A stretch of 23,749 nt of DNA from Candidatus Microgenomates bacterium (GTDB taxonomy: Bacteria > Patescibacteriota > Microgenomatia > UBA1406 > GWC2-37-13). A program made the position numbers and the translations under genes. Under the pieces are notes generated by a model that had not been told where the DNA came from, made no database searches, and saw only the letters and a list, made by a program, of their open reading frames with translations. This document shows, in pieces, positions 16,409-23,749 of this stretch (position 1 is its first letter; every line of letters begins with the position of its first letter). The stretch spans positions 1 to 23,749 of the forward strand of contig JACOTV010000066.1 of NCBI GenBank assembly GCA_016178125.1, given 5' to 3'.

Positions 16409-17496
16409 TAATCGCAATCGATGGGAATGAGGCAAATGTTGAGAAACAAGTAGGGGTATCAGTGTACACCACACGCCTCCTTGAGTATTTTCATAAAACA
16501 GCCTCCGACAAACAACGATTCATTATATTCCTCAAGCGGCCAGTACAACCCCACATGCCGCTTGAAAACGACTATTTTCAATATCGTATCCTTACTCCAC
16601 CGTTTGCCTGGTCACGCCTCGCGCTCCCGTTATATCTACGCTCTCGTCGAGATATTGATGTTTTTTTTACTCCCGCTCATTATGCGCCTCGTACCGGATC
16701 AATTCCAAGCGTCGTAACCATTCATGACTTATCCTATTTTTACTATCCCGATGACTTTCTTCAACGTGATCTCTATAAACTGCGTAACTGGACGGAATAT
16801 AGCATTCAGCATGCGGCCCATCTGATTGCGGTTTCTGAATCGACAAAAAAAGATATTATCAAATTTTATTCCATTCCCGACGAAAACATTTCAGTAGTAC
16901 ATAACGGCTTCGAAAAAACGACGGTACAAAATACCCAGCAACTTCCCCACGATCTCGATTCTCATCCATTTATCTTGATGGTGGGCACCTTACAGCCGCG
17001 CAAAAATATTGCAACCGTAATACGAGCATTCGCAAAATTTAGAAAGCATTATCGCACTCACAAGCTCGTAATTGTCGGCAAGACCGGCTGGTTATATGAT
17101 GACCTGTTTAAGCTAACGAGTGAACTCGACTTACTGGACTATGTCATATTTGCGGGCTACGTCGCAGACGACGAGCTCGCTTCGTATTACAAGAAGGCAT
17201 TTTGTTATGTGATGGCATCTTTCTACGAAGGCTTTGGAATTCCGGTCCTTGAGGCTATGTCGTACGACTGTCCGGTTATTTCCTCAAACACCTCAAGTCT
17301 TCCCGAAGTAGGAGGCGATGCCGCTCTCTACTTTGACCCAAAGAGCGAAGAAGATTTGGTAAAATCATTCATCGCGCTTGCGAGGGACAAAAAGCTACGA
17401 GGCCTGCTCACCGAGCGTGGTCGAGACCGCATAAAACAGTTCTCCTGGGAACAATGCGCACGCCAAACACTCTCAATTCTGAAAAAAACAGCATAA
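16405..17496 (+). CDS. Family 4 glycosyltransferase (mannosyltransferase-like)
   Basis: 363 residues, GT-B fold. IAIDGNEANVEKQVGVSVYT contains the N-terminal acceptor loop and VVTIHDLSYFYYPDDF the HDL motif. Then come LIAVSESTKKDIIKFY, LMVGTLQPRKNIATVIRAF, LVIVGKTGW, and EGFGIPVLEAMSYDCPVISSN with both Glu of the E-x7-E donor site present. Most like the MtfB/WbaZ-type mannosyltransferases of O-antigen and exopolysaccharide clusters, though specificity is inference. The start overlaps the preceding stop (ATGA at 16405-16408) and the next ORF begins one base after its stop. Confidence 0.9.
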   Translation: MIIAIDGNEANVEKQVGVSVYTTRLLEYFHKTASDKQRFIIFLKRPVQPHMPLENDYFQYRILTPPFAWSRLALPLYLRSRRDIDVFFTPAHYAPRTGSIPSVVTIHDLSYFYYPDDFLQRDLYKLRNWTEYSIQHAAHLIAVSESTKKDIIKFYSIPDENISVVHNGFEKTTVQNTQQLPHDLDSHPFILMVGTLQPRKNIATVIRAFAKFRKHYRTHKLVIVGKTGWLYDDLFKLTSELDLLDYVIFAGYVADDELASYYKKAFCYVMASFYEGFGIPVLEAMSYDCPVISSNTSSLPEVGGDAALYFDPKSEEDLVKSFIALARDKKLRGLLTERGRDRIKQFSWEQCARQTLSILKKTA

Positions 17497-17497
17497 T

Positions 17498-18018
17498 ATG
17501 GAAGAAACAGTATCGGTAATTAACAACCGCGATCTTAAACTTGCGGCGATATTTCACTACCCAGGAAAAACAATTGCCTACCCCGCAGTCATTGTGTTGC
17601 ATGGATTTACGGGATCTAAGGAAGAGGAACATATAGCAGCTCTCTGCCGAGATCTTCATAAGAAAAATATCTGTGCGATTCGATTCGACATGTCAGGTCT
17701 GGGAGAAAGTGAAGGAACCCTCGAAAACGACTATCGTCTGAGTCATTATATAGATGATATTGATGCTATTTATCAAGAACTGAGGAAACAATATTTCATC
17801 GATTCAGCAAATATTGGTATTGTAGGACACAGCATGGGTGGCAAGGCGGCACTTTTGTATGCCGCACGCAATCCACAGATACGGTCGGTATGCGCGATCT
17901 CGGCACCTGCACAAATGGGAGACGCTGCGGCATTCAAAAATGACTTGAAGGACGTGATCCCAAAATGATTGCAAAAGTGAACCATAAAGTGGTATCGTTT
18001 TTCAGAGATACCTTATGA
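17498..18018 (+). pseudogene. Alpha/beta hydrolase, broken by an internal frameshifting loss
   Basis: Serine hydrolase fold of the acyl-peptidase/esterase type. The intact first part (156 codons, stop at 17968) has LHGFTGS at 34-40 (oxyanion region), FDMSGLGESEG, and the nucleophile elbow GHSMGG with Ser112. Acid and His residues of the triad are absent: after FKNDLKD the frame ends in VIPK. A second frame, open from 17944 to 18018, reads KMIAKVNHKVVSFFRDTL, a typical C-terminus of this fold. Its TGA (18016-18018) forms an ATGA overlap with the next gene, exactly like other junctions of this operon. About 80-90 residues seem to be missing between the two parts. Substrate unknown; possibly glycan or lipid deacylation. 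Confidence 0.8.
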
Positions 18019-19010
18019 TACGCATCATCGAACAAGACTACGATCAGGCCACCTGGAACGCCCAGGCCACTCACCCTATGCAATCATGGGAATGGGGCCT
18101 CGCCCGCGCGAAAATGGGGATCGAGGTTATACGCGTCGGTGAATTTGAAGGGAAGCATCTTAAGAATGTTTTTCAAATGACCCTACATCGCGTACCGAAA
18201 ACTCCCTATCGCATAGGATATCTCCCCCGCTCGGTATTCCCCTCTCAAGAAGTTGTTGATTTCTTGTACCGATATGGAAAAGCTCACAAGCTCATCTCGG
18301 TAAAAATCGAACCCAACGAAACGAGTGCAGCAGGTCAAGATGTAATGAAACGTGTCAACCACGACAAGCGCCTCACCGTATCCCCAACACCACTCTTTCC
18401 CAAATGGACTCAAACAATCGACTTAACTGAGTCAGAAGACGAACTCCTTAAGCAGATGAAGTCTAAGACGCGCTACAATGTTCGCCTCGCCCAAAAAAAA
18501 GGAGTGGTGGTAACAGAGCAGACAAACCACGAGGGATTTGAGACCTTTATAAAACTCTATTTTGAAACAACCAAACGTCAACGCTACGCCGGACACAATC
18601 GCCAGTATCACGAAACGATCTTTAATACCTTAAAGGACACCATTGCACATATTCTGATAGTTGAATATGAAAATAAGCCGCTTGCGGCGTATGAACTCTT
18701 CTTATTCAACAATGTGCTCTACTACCCCTATGGCAGCTCGTCGATTGAGCAAAAAGAAGTAATGGCCCCAAACCTTATTATGTGGGAAGCCATTCGATTT
18801 GGTAAAGCCCACGGCGCAACATCCTTCGATTTATGGGGTTCACTGCCTAGTGATTACGACAAAGATCATATATGGGCAGGATTTACCCGGTTCAAAGAAG
18901 GATACGGTGCCCAGTTTACCGAGATGATTGGGAGCTTTGACCTCGTCGTGATGCCATTTGCGTATCGCGCGTTCACCGTGGTTCAGAAGATCCGTGAGCG
19001 GATGCTTTAG
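18015..19010 (+). CDS. FemAB/FemX-like aminoacyltransferase (peptidoglycan bridge formation)
   Basis: 331 residues with the tandem GNAT-like fold of FemABX proteins, which transfer an amino acid from aminoacyl-tRNA to the lipid II stem peptide. Recognisable are HPMQSWEWGLARAKMG near residue 20 (the family's QS-x-WG start), IGYLPRS, TQTIDLTESEDELLKQMKSKTRYNVRLAQKKGVVV, the TTKRQRYAGHNRQYH block, and AYELFLFNNVLYYPYGSSS with FDLWGSLPSDYDKDHIWAGFTRFKEGYGAQFTE (interrupted in alignment terms by no gap). No signal or membrane segment. It starts inside the hydrolase remnant's stop (ATGA), closes the envelope run, and converges on lon with a 4-base stop overlap. Its presence fits a peptidoglycan-making cell. 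Confidence 0.9.
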   Translation: MIRIIEQDYDQATWNAQATHPMQSWEWGLARAKMGIEVIRVGEFEGKHLKNVFQMTLHRVPKTPYRIGYLPRSVFPSQEVVDFLYRYGKAHKLISVKIEPNETSAAGQDVMKRVNHDKRLTVSPTPLFPKWTQTIDLTESEDELLKQMKSKTRYNVRLAQKKGVVVTEQTNHEGFETFIKLYFETTKRQRYAGHNRQYHETIFNTLKDTIAHILIVEYENKPLAAYELFLFNNVLYYPYGSSSIEQKEVMAPNLIMWEAIRFGKAHGATSFDLWGSLPSDYDKDHIWAGFTRFKEGYGAQFTEMIGSFDLVVMPFAYRAFTVVQKIRERML

Positions 19011-21412
19011 TTAAGCTTTTCTTCGTCTTTCTTCTTAAGAATTGCGTGCGGGCGTGAGCTAAAAATCGGAAGTGTTGTCTTTTTTGACGGGAACGCCAAA
19101 GCCGCCTTTAGTACTTCATCCAGGTGGTCGACGAATACAAAATTCAGATCTTTAAGTACATATTCTGGGATATCTTCGAGATCCTTTTTATTATCGCGAG
19201 GCAAAATTACGGTCTTTATCTCGGCGCGATGAGCTGCTATTACTTTTTCCTTAACGCCCCCTATTTCTAGGACTCGACCACGAAGAGTTATTTCGCCGGT
19301 CATCGCAACATGGCGACGAACGGGTATCTTGGTAAGGGCCGATACGATCGCGGTTGTTATCGATGTACCCGCTGATGGACCGTCTTTGGGGACTGCGCCT
19401 TCGGGAACGTGCACATGGATATCGATTTTATTAAAAAAGTCTTTGGTCAAACCGAACATATCAAAGCGCGAGCGGATGTAGGAAAGCGCGGCTTGGCATG
19501 ATTCTTTCATGACATCGCCCAGGTGTCCGGTGAGTGTTAAACCGCCTTTTCCTGGCATGATCGCGACTTCGATAAAGAGTATATCGCCCCCGGCCTGCGT
19601 CCATGCAAGACCTGTTGAAATACCAATTGCATCGTTTTCTTCGATCATTTGGGCTTGATACTTAAGAGGTCCCAAGTATTTCTGAAGATCCTCACTCTTA
19701 ACGTTCTTCTTTTCGATTTTCTTTTCGACGATTTCGCGGGCAAGCTTGCGGAATACTGCCGCCACCTGGCGCTCGAGTTCGCGCACGCCTGCTTCACGGG
19801 TGTATCGACGAATCATAATTTTAAGAGCTTCACTATCGACGGTAATGTCTGCCGGATTGAGACTATGAGCCTCAAGCTGTTTACGAACCAAATATTCACG
19901 TGCGATATTGAATTTCTCATCCTCGGTATAGCCGGGGAAGTTAATGACCTCTAAGCGGTCAAGAAGCGCCTCGGGAATGGTGTCGAGCATATTTGCCGTC
20001 GTAATAAAGAATACGTCTGACAAATCGAACGGTACCTCGAGATAATGATCCGAAAATGCGTTATTCTGTTCTGGATCCAGTGTCTCAAGAAGTGACGACG
20101 ACGGATCACCGCGATAATCGCGACCGATTTTATCGATTTCGTCGAGCATAAAGACGGGATTTTTAGAACCTGATTCTTTGATTCCTTGAATGATACGTCC
20201 TGGCATAGCACCAACATAGGTGCGACGGTGTCCGCGGATTTCGGCTTCGTCGCGAATACCTCCTAATGATACTTTCACAAACTTACGCCCCAACGCACGC
20301 GCAATAGATTTACCGAGCGACGTTTTACCAACTCCCGGAGGACCAGCAAAACATAAAATAGTTGGCTGATATCCTTTTTTAGAACCTTTTTTTTCGCTTC
20401 TTTTTTTTAGTTCGATAACTGCCAGATACTCAAGGATGCGCTCTTTAATTTTCTTGAGTCCATAATGATCTGCGTCAAGAATTTTTTGAGCCGCTTCGAG
20501 GTCAATATTTGCACCTGCTGGTTGTGCCCACGGTAACTCGACAAGCCAGTCAAGATACGTACGAACATATGAAGATTCTGGGTTAAATTGCGACATTTTC
20601 ATGAGCCTTTTAAGCTCTTTTATAGCCTTTTCCTCGACATCTTTGGGCATTTTCGCTTTTTTGATTTTATCGCGGTATTCGTTTATTTCTTTGTCTTCGC
20701 TCTTGCCACCCAGTTCTTCCTCGATGGTTTTCATTTTTTCACGAAGTAGAGTTTCGCGCATTCCCTCTTCAAACTTTTTTTGTGTTTTTGAAGAAATGTT
20801 ATGTTCTATTTCAAGAATTTTGATTTCACGATTCGTGTAGTCGACAAGCTTTTTAAGGCGATCTTTCAGATTGGTTTCTTCAAGAAGCCCCTGGCGTTCG
20901 TGTTCGCGCAGATCAAGCACCATGGCGACTTGATTTGAGAAGTCCTCGGGTGAGGCAACATTGAGAATGTTCATCAGGAAAATAAAGTCGATTGTTTTGC
21001 CTAGGTTTATTGCTTTTTTAATCTGCGACGCAACATGTTTCACCATCGCCTGAACCTCTTCGTCGTCGACAATGATATCGCTTAGAGTTTCTACTTCGAC
21101 GATAAAATACGGATCTTCTTCGACGTAGTTTTTGATTTCTACTTTTTCGATTCCCCGGACTAAGGCATTCACTTCGCCTTTTTCGCCCTGGACGATGTTT
21201 TTAATTTCGGCGCGCACACCAATGGTATGAAGTTCATCTTTTGAAGGGTCGTCGTGAGTGGGGTTTTTTTGCATCGCCAACACAACTGATTTATCGGTTC
21301 CGAGAGCATTATTTATGGCTGTTACGCTTTTTTCGCGGCCGAAGGTAAGAACGTTTTCTGTGTTGGGAAAAACAATGCCGTCGCGTACTGGAATAAGTGG
21401 ATATTTATTCAT
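19007..21412 (-). CDS. lon: ATP-dependent protease Lon (LonA type)
   Basis: Soluble AAA+ serine protease that degrades misfolded and regulatory proteins. 801 residues from the ATG at 21412. The N-terminal LON substrate domain (MNKYPLIPVRDGIVFPN) is followed by a coiled region (about 190-300). AAA+ Walker A is GPPGVGKT with Lys363, Walker B FMLDEIDKIG. The protease domain has DGPSAG with nucleophile Ser680 and GGVKEK with Lys721. The tail after about 775 is short and basic. A longer frame begins at TTG 21448, but that TTG is part of the -35 box, so 21412 is the start; it lies 7 bases after the -10, predicting a leaderless mRNA. Control by HrcA is suggested by a CIRCE-like site over the promoter. 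Confidence 0.97.
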   Translation of the reverse strand: MNKYPLIPVRDGIVFPNTENVLTFGREKSVTAINNALGTDKSVVLAMQKNPTHDDPSKDELHTIGVRAEIKNIVQGEKGEVNALVRGIEKVEIKNYVEEDPYFIVEVETLSDIIVDDEEVQAMVKHVASQIKKAINLGKTIDFIFLMNILNVASPEDFSNQVAMVLDLREHERQGLLEETNLKDRLKKLVDYTNREIKILEIEHNISSKTQKKFEEGMRETLLREKMKTIEEELGGKSEDKEINEYRDKIKKAKMPKDVEEKAIKELKRLMKMSQFNPESSYVRTYLDWLVELPWAQPAGANIDLEAAQKILDADHYGLKKIKERILEYLAVIELKKRSEKKGSKKGYQPTILCFAGPPGVGKTSLGKSIARALGRKFVKVSLGGIRDEAEIRGHRRTYVGAMPGRIIQGIKESGSKNPVFMLDEIDKIGRDYRGDPSSSLLETLDPEQNNAFSDHYLEVPFDLSDVFFITTANMLDTIPEALLDRLEVINFPGYTEDEKFNIAREYLVRKQLEAHSLNPADITVDSEALKIMIRRYTREAGVRELERQVAAVFRKLAREIVEKKIEKKNVKSEDLQKYLGPLKYQAQMIEENDAIGISTGLAWTQAGGDILFIEVAIMPGKGGLTLTGHLGDVMKESCQAALSYIRSRFDMFGLTKDFFNKIDIHVHVPEGAVPKDGPSAGTSITTAIVSALTKIPVRRHVAMTGEITLRGRVLEIGGVKEKVIAAHRAEIKTVILPRDNKKDLEDIPEYVLKDLNFVFVDHLDEVLKAALAFPSKKTTLPIFSSRPHAILKKKDEEKLN

Positions 21413-21414
21413 GA

Positions 21415-21441
21415 TTAGCAGTATAACTAATGAATTGCTAA
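21415..21441 (-). promoter_or_regulatory. CIRCE-like (HrcA) operator overlapping the lon promoter
   Basis: Minus strand TTAGCAATT, nine bases, then TACTGCTAA: total 27 bp, the same length and arm spacing as CIRCE (TTAGCACTC-N9-GAGTGCTAA). Fourteen of 18 arm positions match and the outer six bases of both arms are perfect. The site covers part of the spacer and the -10 and ends 2 bases before the ATG, ideal for repression. Confidence 0.55.
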
Positions 21442-21448
21442 GTGTCAA
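21420..21448 (-). promoter_or_regulatory. Strong sigma70-type promoter of lon
   Basis: Perfect TTGACA (21443-21448), a 17-base spacer and TATACT (21420-21425) on the minus strand. Seven bases separate the -10 from the ATG at 21412, so the expected first transcribed base is at or next to the start codon. Confidence 0.75.
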
Positions 21449-21466
21449 CCCCCTTTTTATGGAGTG

Positions 21467-22321
21467 TTATCGATATTCTTCGTATAGCTTATCGTACGCG
21501 GTGAACCGATCTTTTTCAAGAAGAGTTTTGCCAGCAGAAAGAGCATGAACTTGTGTATGATACGCTTCGCGTTCTTCTTTATATATCACACCTAGCGGAA
21601 ATTTTTCGGTATCCATTTCGATCGCGCGAGCAAGGGCTTGTGGCTTATCGGTCGGGTCATACGACTCCTCAAGCTTGTACGATTTTTCGATATAGTATTG
21701 ATAGGTATTCACTTTGTTAAATGTTACGCATGGTTGCAATACATTTATCACTGAAAGACCGGTGTGTTTGAGTCCTCCCTCGATCATCGATTGGGTGTGG
21801 AGAATATCGGCGGCAAACGATTGAGCTACATACGTTGCACCTTGAGAAATAAGAAATGCCAAAGGCGAAATAGACCGCTCAATCATGCCCGTGGGAGTTG
21901 ACTTTGATTTCATACCGTGAAGAGCCGTTGGCGCAACCTGACCAGTCGTTAAGCCATAGACGCCGTTGTCGTGGACGATGAGGGTTATATCGTGATTTCC
22001 GCGGCATAAATGAAGCACATGGTTACCTCCTTCGCCGTAAGTATCGCCGTCGCCGGCTATAACCATGACGGGAAGTTTATGGTTTGCGAGTTTTATACCG
22101 ATAGCCGTTGGAATTGCCCGCCCATGAAGTCCATGAAACGCATACGCGTTAAGGAAATCATTCATATTCCCCGAACAGCCTATACCAAAAGCTATACAGA
22201 TTTGTGACGGATCGTATTTCATAGATATAAATGCTCGTTTAAGAGCAGCATTTATCCCCCAATCACCGCATCCCGGACACCATGTTGGGGTGTATCCTTC
22301 AAAATCTTTTGTGTCGATCAT
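21467..22321 (-). CDS. 2-oxoacid:ferredoxin oxidoreductase, beta subunit (TPP-binding)
   Basis: 284 residues. With the alpha/gamma subunit it oxidatively decarboxylates a 2-oxoacid (pyruvate, 2-oxoglutarate or similar) to an acyl-CoA and passes electrons to ferredoxin. The N-terminus has WCPGCGDWG (Cys15, Cys18), then GIGCSG and later QPCVTFN, the four Cys that bind the 4Fe-4S cluster in this family. The TPP/Mg site is GDGDTYGEGGNH with DNGVYGLTTGQ. PTALHGMKSKSTPTG follows, as in PorB/KorB proteins. C-terminal residues include the usual PLGVIY segment. It lies 62 bases downstream of the alpha gene on the same strand and upstream of lon. Substrate (Por or Kor) is not decidable by eye. Confidence 0.93.
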   Translation of the reverse strand: MIDTKDFEGYTPTWCPGCGDWGINAALKRAFISMKYDPSQICIAFGIGCSGNMNDFLNAYAFHGLHGRAIPTAIGIKLANHKLPVMVIAGDGDTYGEGGNHVLHLCRGNHDITLIVHDNGVYGLTTGQVAPTALHGMKSKSTPTGMIERSISPLAFLISQGATYVAQSFAADILHTQSMIEGGLKHTGLSVINVLQPCVTFNKVNTYQYYIEKSYKLEESYDPTDKPQALARAIEMDTEKFPLGVIYKEEREAYHTQVHALSAGKTLLEKDRFTAYDKLYEEYR

Positions 22322-22336
22322 ATCAATTTATATATT

Positions 22337-22352
22337 CAATTATCATTTATCA
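22337..22352. repeat. AT-rich motif shared with the 15.24 kb spacer
   Basis: CAATTATCATTTATCA lies in the 62-base spacer between the two oxidoreductase subunits and matches 14 of 16 bases of 15241-15256. Function unknown; possibly just AT-rich spacer drift. Confidence 0.3.
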
Positions 22353-22383
22353 AAGAACCATTTGCATGTTACTCTGGTAATTG

Positions 22384-23749
22384 TTAACTGGTTAAATAAC
22401 TTACAATTTCCTCGGGGCCAATCGGTCGCCCATCGTATTTGAGGAATTTTTTATCTATTTCGATCCCCGTTTCTTGACGCAGTAAGCGTCCGAACTGAGC
22501 ATGCGAATTATTCTCAATAAGTATATATTCTTTCCCAAACGGAAAAAGCGGAAGAATGTGGCGCGACTCGAGGGGATACATATGGGTAAAATGGATGCAA
22601 GCGATTTGATGGCCACGATCTGACATCATCTTCATCGCCTCAAGAGCCGCACCTTTTGTTGACCCCCAGCACACAATTACGCGATCGGCGTTCTCAAGGT
22701 CTCCATAGGTACGAGGGGAAACAAAATGATTCGCGTAGTATGTATCGGTTTTTCTTGCCCGCTTTTCTACTTGGTCGCGCCGCGCTTGGGCATGCTCGGT
22801 AGTGTGACTATCCTCTTCATGCTCATAGGAATTGGCTTGATAGAACGTACCCGGAGTTCCGGGAACCAAACGAGGCGAGATGCCATTTTCGGTTATAGCA
22901 TAGCGGTGATACGGGAGCTGGCCCGGCTGAGTCACCAGCGCGCCGCGATTAACGACATACGAAGCGGCAATTTCGCGAAATCGTGCAAGCGACATGCTTT
23001 TATGAGACTCTGAAAGGAGCATGTCAGACATAACGATAACGGGTGTCTGATATATATCGGCCAAATTAAATGCCTTGGCGGTCAGCTCGATCATTTCTTC
23101 GACGTCGCCTGGGGCCAGTACGATTTTGGGGAATTCCCCGTGACCTGCATTGACCGCAAACAACAAATCGCCTTGTTCGGTCCACGTAGGCATACCGGTT
23201 GCAGGACCAGGACGCTGAGAAAGAAATATGACAATCGGGGTCTCGGTGATTCCGGCCATCGACACGCCTTCGACCATGAGGGCAAAGCCGCCGCCTGAGG
23301 TGCCAACCGCCGCGCGCACTCCTGCAAACGAGGCTCCGAGGGCGGTATTAATAACGGCTATTTCATCTTCTGCATGGCGGACCACAATCTGTGCGGTATC
23401 TTGCCAGCTTGCCATCGTTGTAAGAACGGTCGATGACGGGGTCATGGGGTATGCAGCATAGAATCGACAATCGGCAAGAATCGCACCCATACAGAATGCA
23501 TCGTTTCCCGCAAGAACCATTTGCTTGTCCGTGCCCTCGGTTTTTCCGATAACGGGCTGGATCATGTCTTTGTAATGACTTTCTACATACTCGTATCCTG
23601 CTTTGACAAAGTTTTTATTGAATTCAACGACCTTGGGACCTTTTTTAGCAAACTGCGTTTCTAAGTTTTCGTAGAGCCACTCGATGTTCCCGTCAAGAAG
23701 CGCCAAAAGCGAACCCAAAAGCACCGTGTTTTTCATCATAAATGAACCA
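22384..23749 (-). CDS. 2-oxoacid:acceptor oxidoreductase, fused gamma-alpha subunit, partial (N-terminus beyond right edge)
   Basis: The frame is open to the right edge; the ATG at 23739 is internal, because GSF precedes it in frame and MMKNTVLLGSLLALL is the end of the gamma domain. The alpha part starts at about ATG-residue 70 (DKQMVLAGNDAFCMGAILADCRFYAAYPMTPSS). It continues with EDEIAVINTALGASFAGVRAAVGTSGGGFALM, SQRPGPATGMPTWTEQGDLLFA and GHGEFPKIVLAPGD, the diagnostic motifs of the gamma-alpha fused OAFO alpha subunit. The C-terminal domain has VIVCWGSTKGAALEAM and YPLESRHILPLF-type sequence and ends PEEIVSYLTS. It partners the downstream beta subunit. No separate delta ferredoxin subunit is seen in the window. 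Confidence 0.93.
   Translation of the reverse strand, partial: GSFMMKNTVLLGSLLALLDGNIEWLYENLETQFAKKGPKVVEFNKNFVKAGYEYVESHYKDMIQPVIGKTEGTDKQMVLAGNDAFCMGAILADCRFYAAYPMTPSSTVLTTMASWQDTAQIVVRHAEDEIAVINTALGASFAGVRAAVGTSGGGFALMVEGVSMAGITETPIVIFLSQRPGPATGMPTWTEQGDLLFAVNAGHGEFPKIVLAPGDVEEMIELTAKAFNLADIYQTPVIVMSDMLLSESHKSMSLARFREIAASYVVNRGALVTQPGQLPYHRYAITENGISPRLVPGTPGTFYQANSYEHEEDSHTTEHAQARRDQVEKRARKTDTYYANHFVSPRTYGDLENADRVIVCWGSTKGAALEAMKMMSDRGHQIACIHFTHMYPLESRHILPLFPFGKEYILIENNSHAQFGRLLRQETGIEIDKKFLKYDGRPIGPEEIVSYLTS

Noticed and set aside
21412..21448. TTG start of lon at 21448
   Set aside because: This TTG is the first half of the TTGACA -35 box, and conserved LonA sequence begins at the ATG at 21412.
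22322..22345. Promoter for the oxidoreductase beta subunit (TATATA/TATAAA before the ATG at 22321)
   Set aside because: Very AT-rich spacer; no good -35 at 16-18 bp, so not distinguishable from background.
1..23749. CRISPR array, transposase, phage genes, anti-phage system or retroelement
   Set aside because: I saw no regularly spaced repeats, transposase motifs, reverse transcriptase motifs or phage structural genes on either strand.

Overview
The window looks like a chromosomal segment of a Candidate Phyla Radiation (Patescibacteria) bacterium, perhaps Microgenomates- or Parcubacteria-like. This is judged from protein style and layout, not from a marker-gene search. It is very dense: no gene-free gap exceeds about 90 bases. 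Housekeeping genes (ftsK, pnp, rpsO, metG, lon, a tRNA-Met) stand beside a glycan-envelope cluster and a ferredoxin-type 2-oxoacid oxidoreductase. None of the starts I examined has a Shine-Dalgarno-like purine tract, and several have a -10 hexamer only 6-14 bases upstream, which suggests leaderless or nearly leaderless mRNAs.

Layout. Positions 1-4657 (minus strand) hold rpsO > pnp > ftsK, with ftsK running off the left edge. S15 has a 68-residue Lys/Ala/Pro N-terminal extension and PNPase has an Arg/Gly/Asp-rich C-terminal tail. From a divergent intergenic region at about 4.7 kb, a small membrane protein and metG run on the plus strand. A class A penicillin-binding protein follows (6508-8524); it lacks its N-terminus and an internal piece of its glycosyltransferase domain. 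Next come a SAM methyltransferase (plus), an unidentified protein with a twin-arginine-like signal (minus) and a tRNA-CAU (minus). The tRNA promoter overlaps that of the next gene in a 12-bp palindrome.

Positions 10406-19010 (plus) form an envelope polysaccharide run: a GT2 glycosyltransferase, a Wzy/WaaL-like membrane protein that seems internally shortened, a GT39/83-like membrane glycosyltransferase, three GT4 glycosyltransferases, a frameshifted alpha/beta hydrolase and a FemAB-like peptidoglycan-bridge transferase. Most are linked by ATGA or longer overlaps. Together they could assemble, polymerise and export or attach a surface glycan.

Positions 19007-23749 (minus) hold Lon, then the beta subunit and a gamma-alpha fusion of a 2-oxoacid:ferredoxin oxidoreductase, the latter running off the right edge. 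The lon promoter is close to consensus and overlaps a degenerate CIRCE (HrcA) operator with exact CIRCE geometry.

The observations most worth following are the leaderless/no-SD pattern, the CIRCE-like operator on lon, and the recurring lesion type: conserved flanks with the middle missing, in the PBP (two places), the hydrolase and probably the Wzy-like gene. The lesions are either real gene decay or assembly error, and read mapping would decide.
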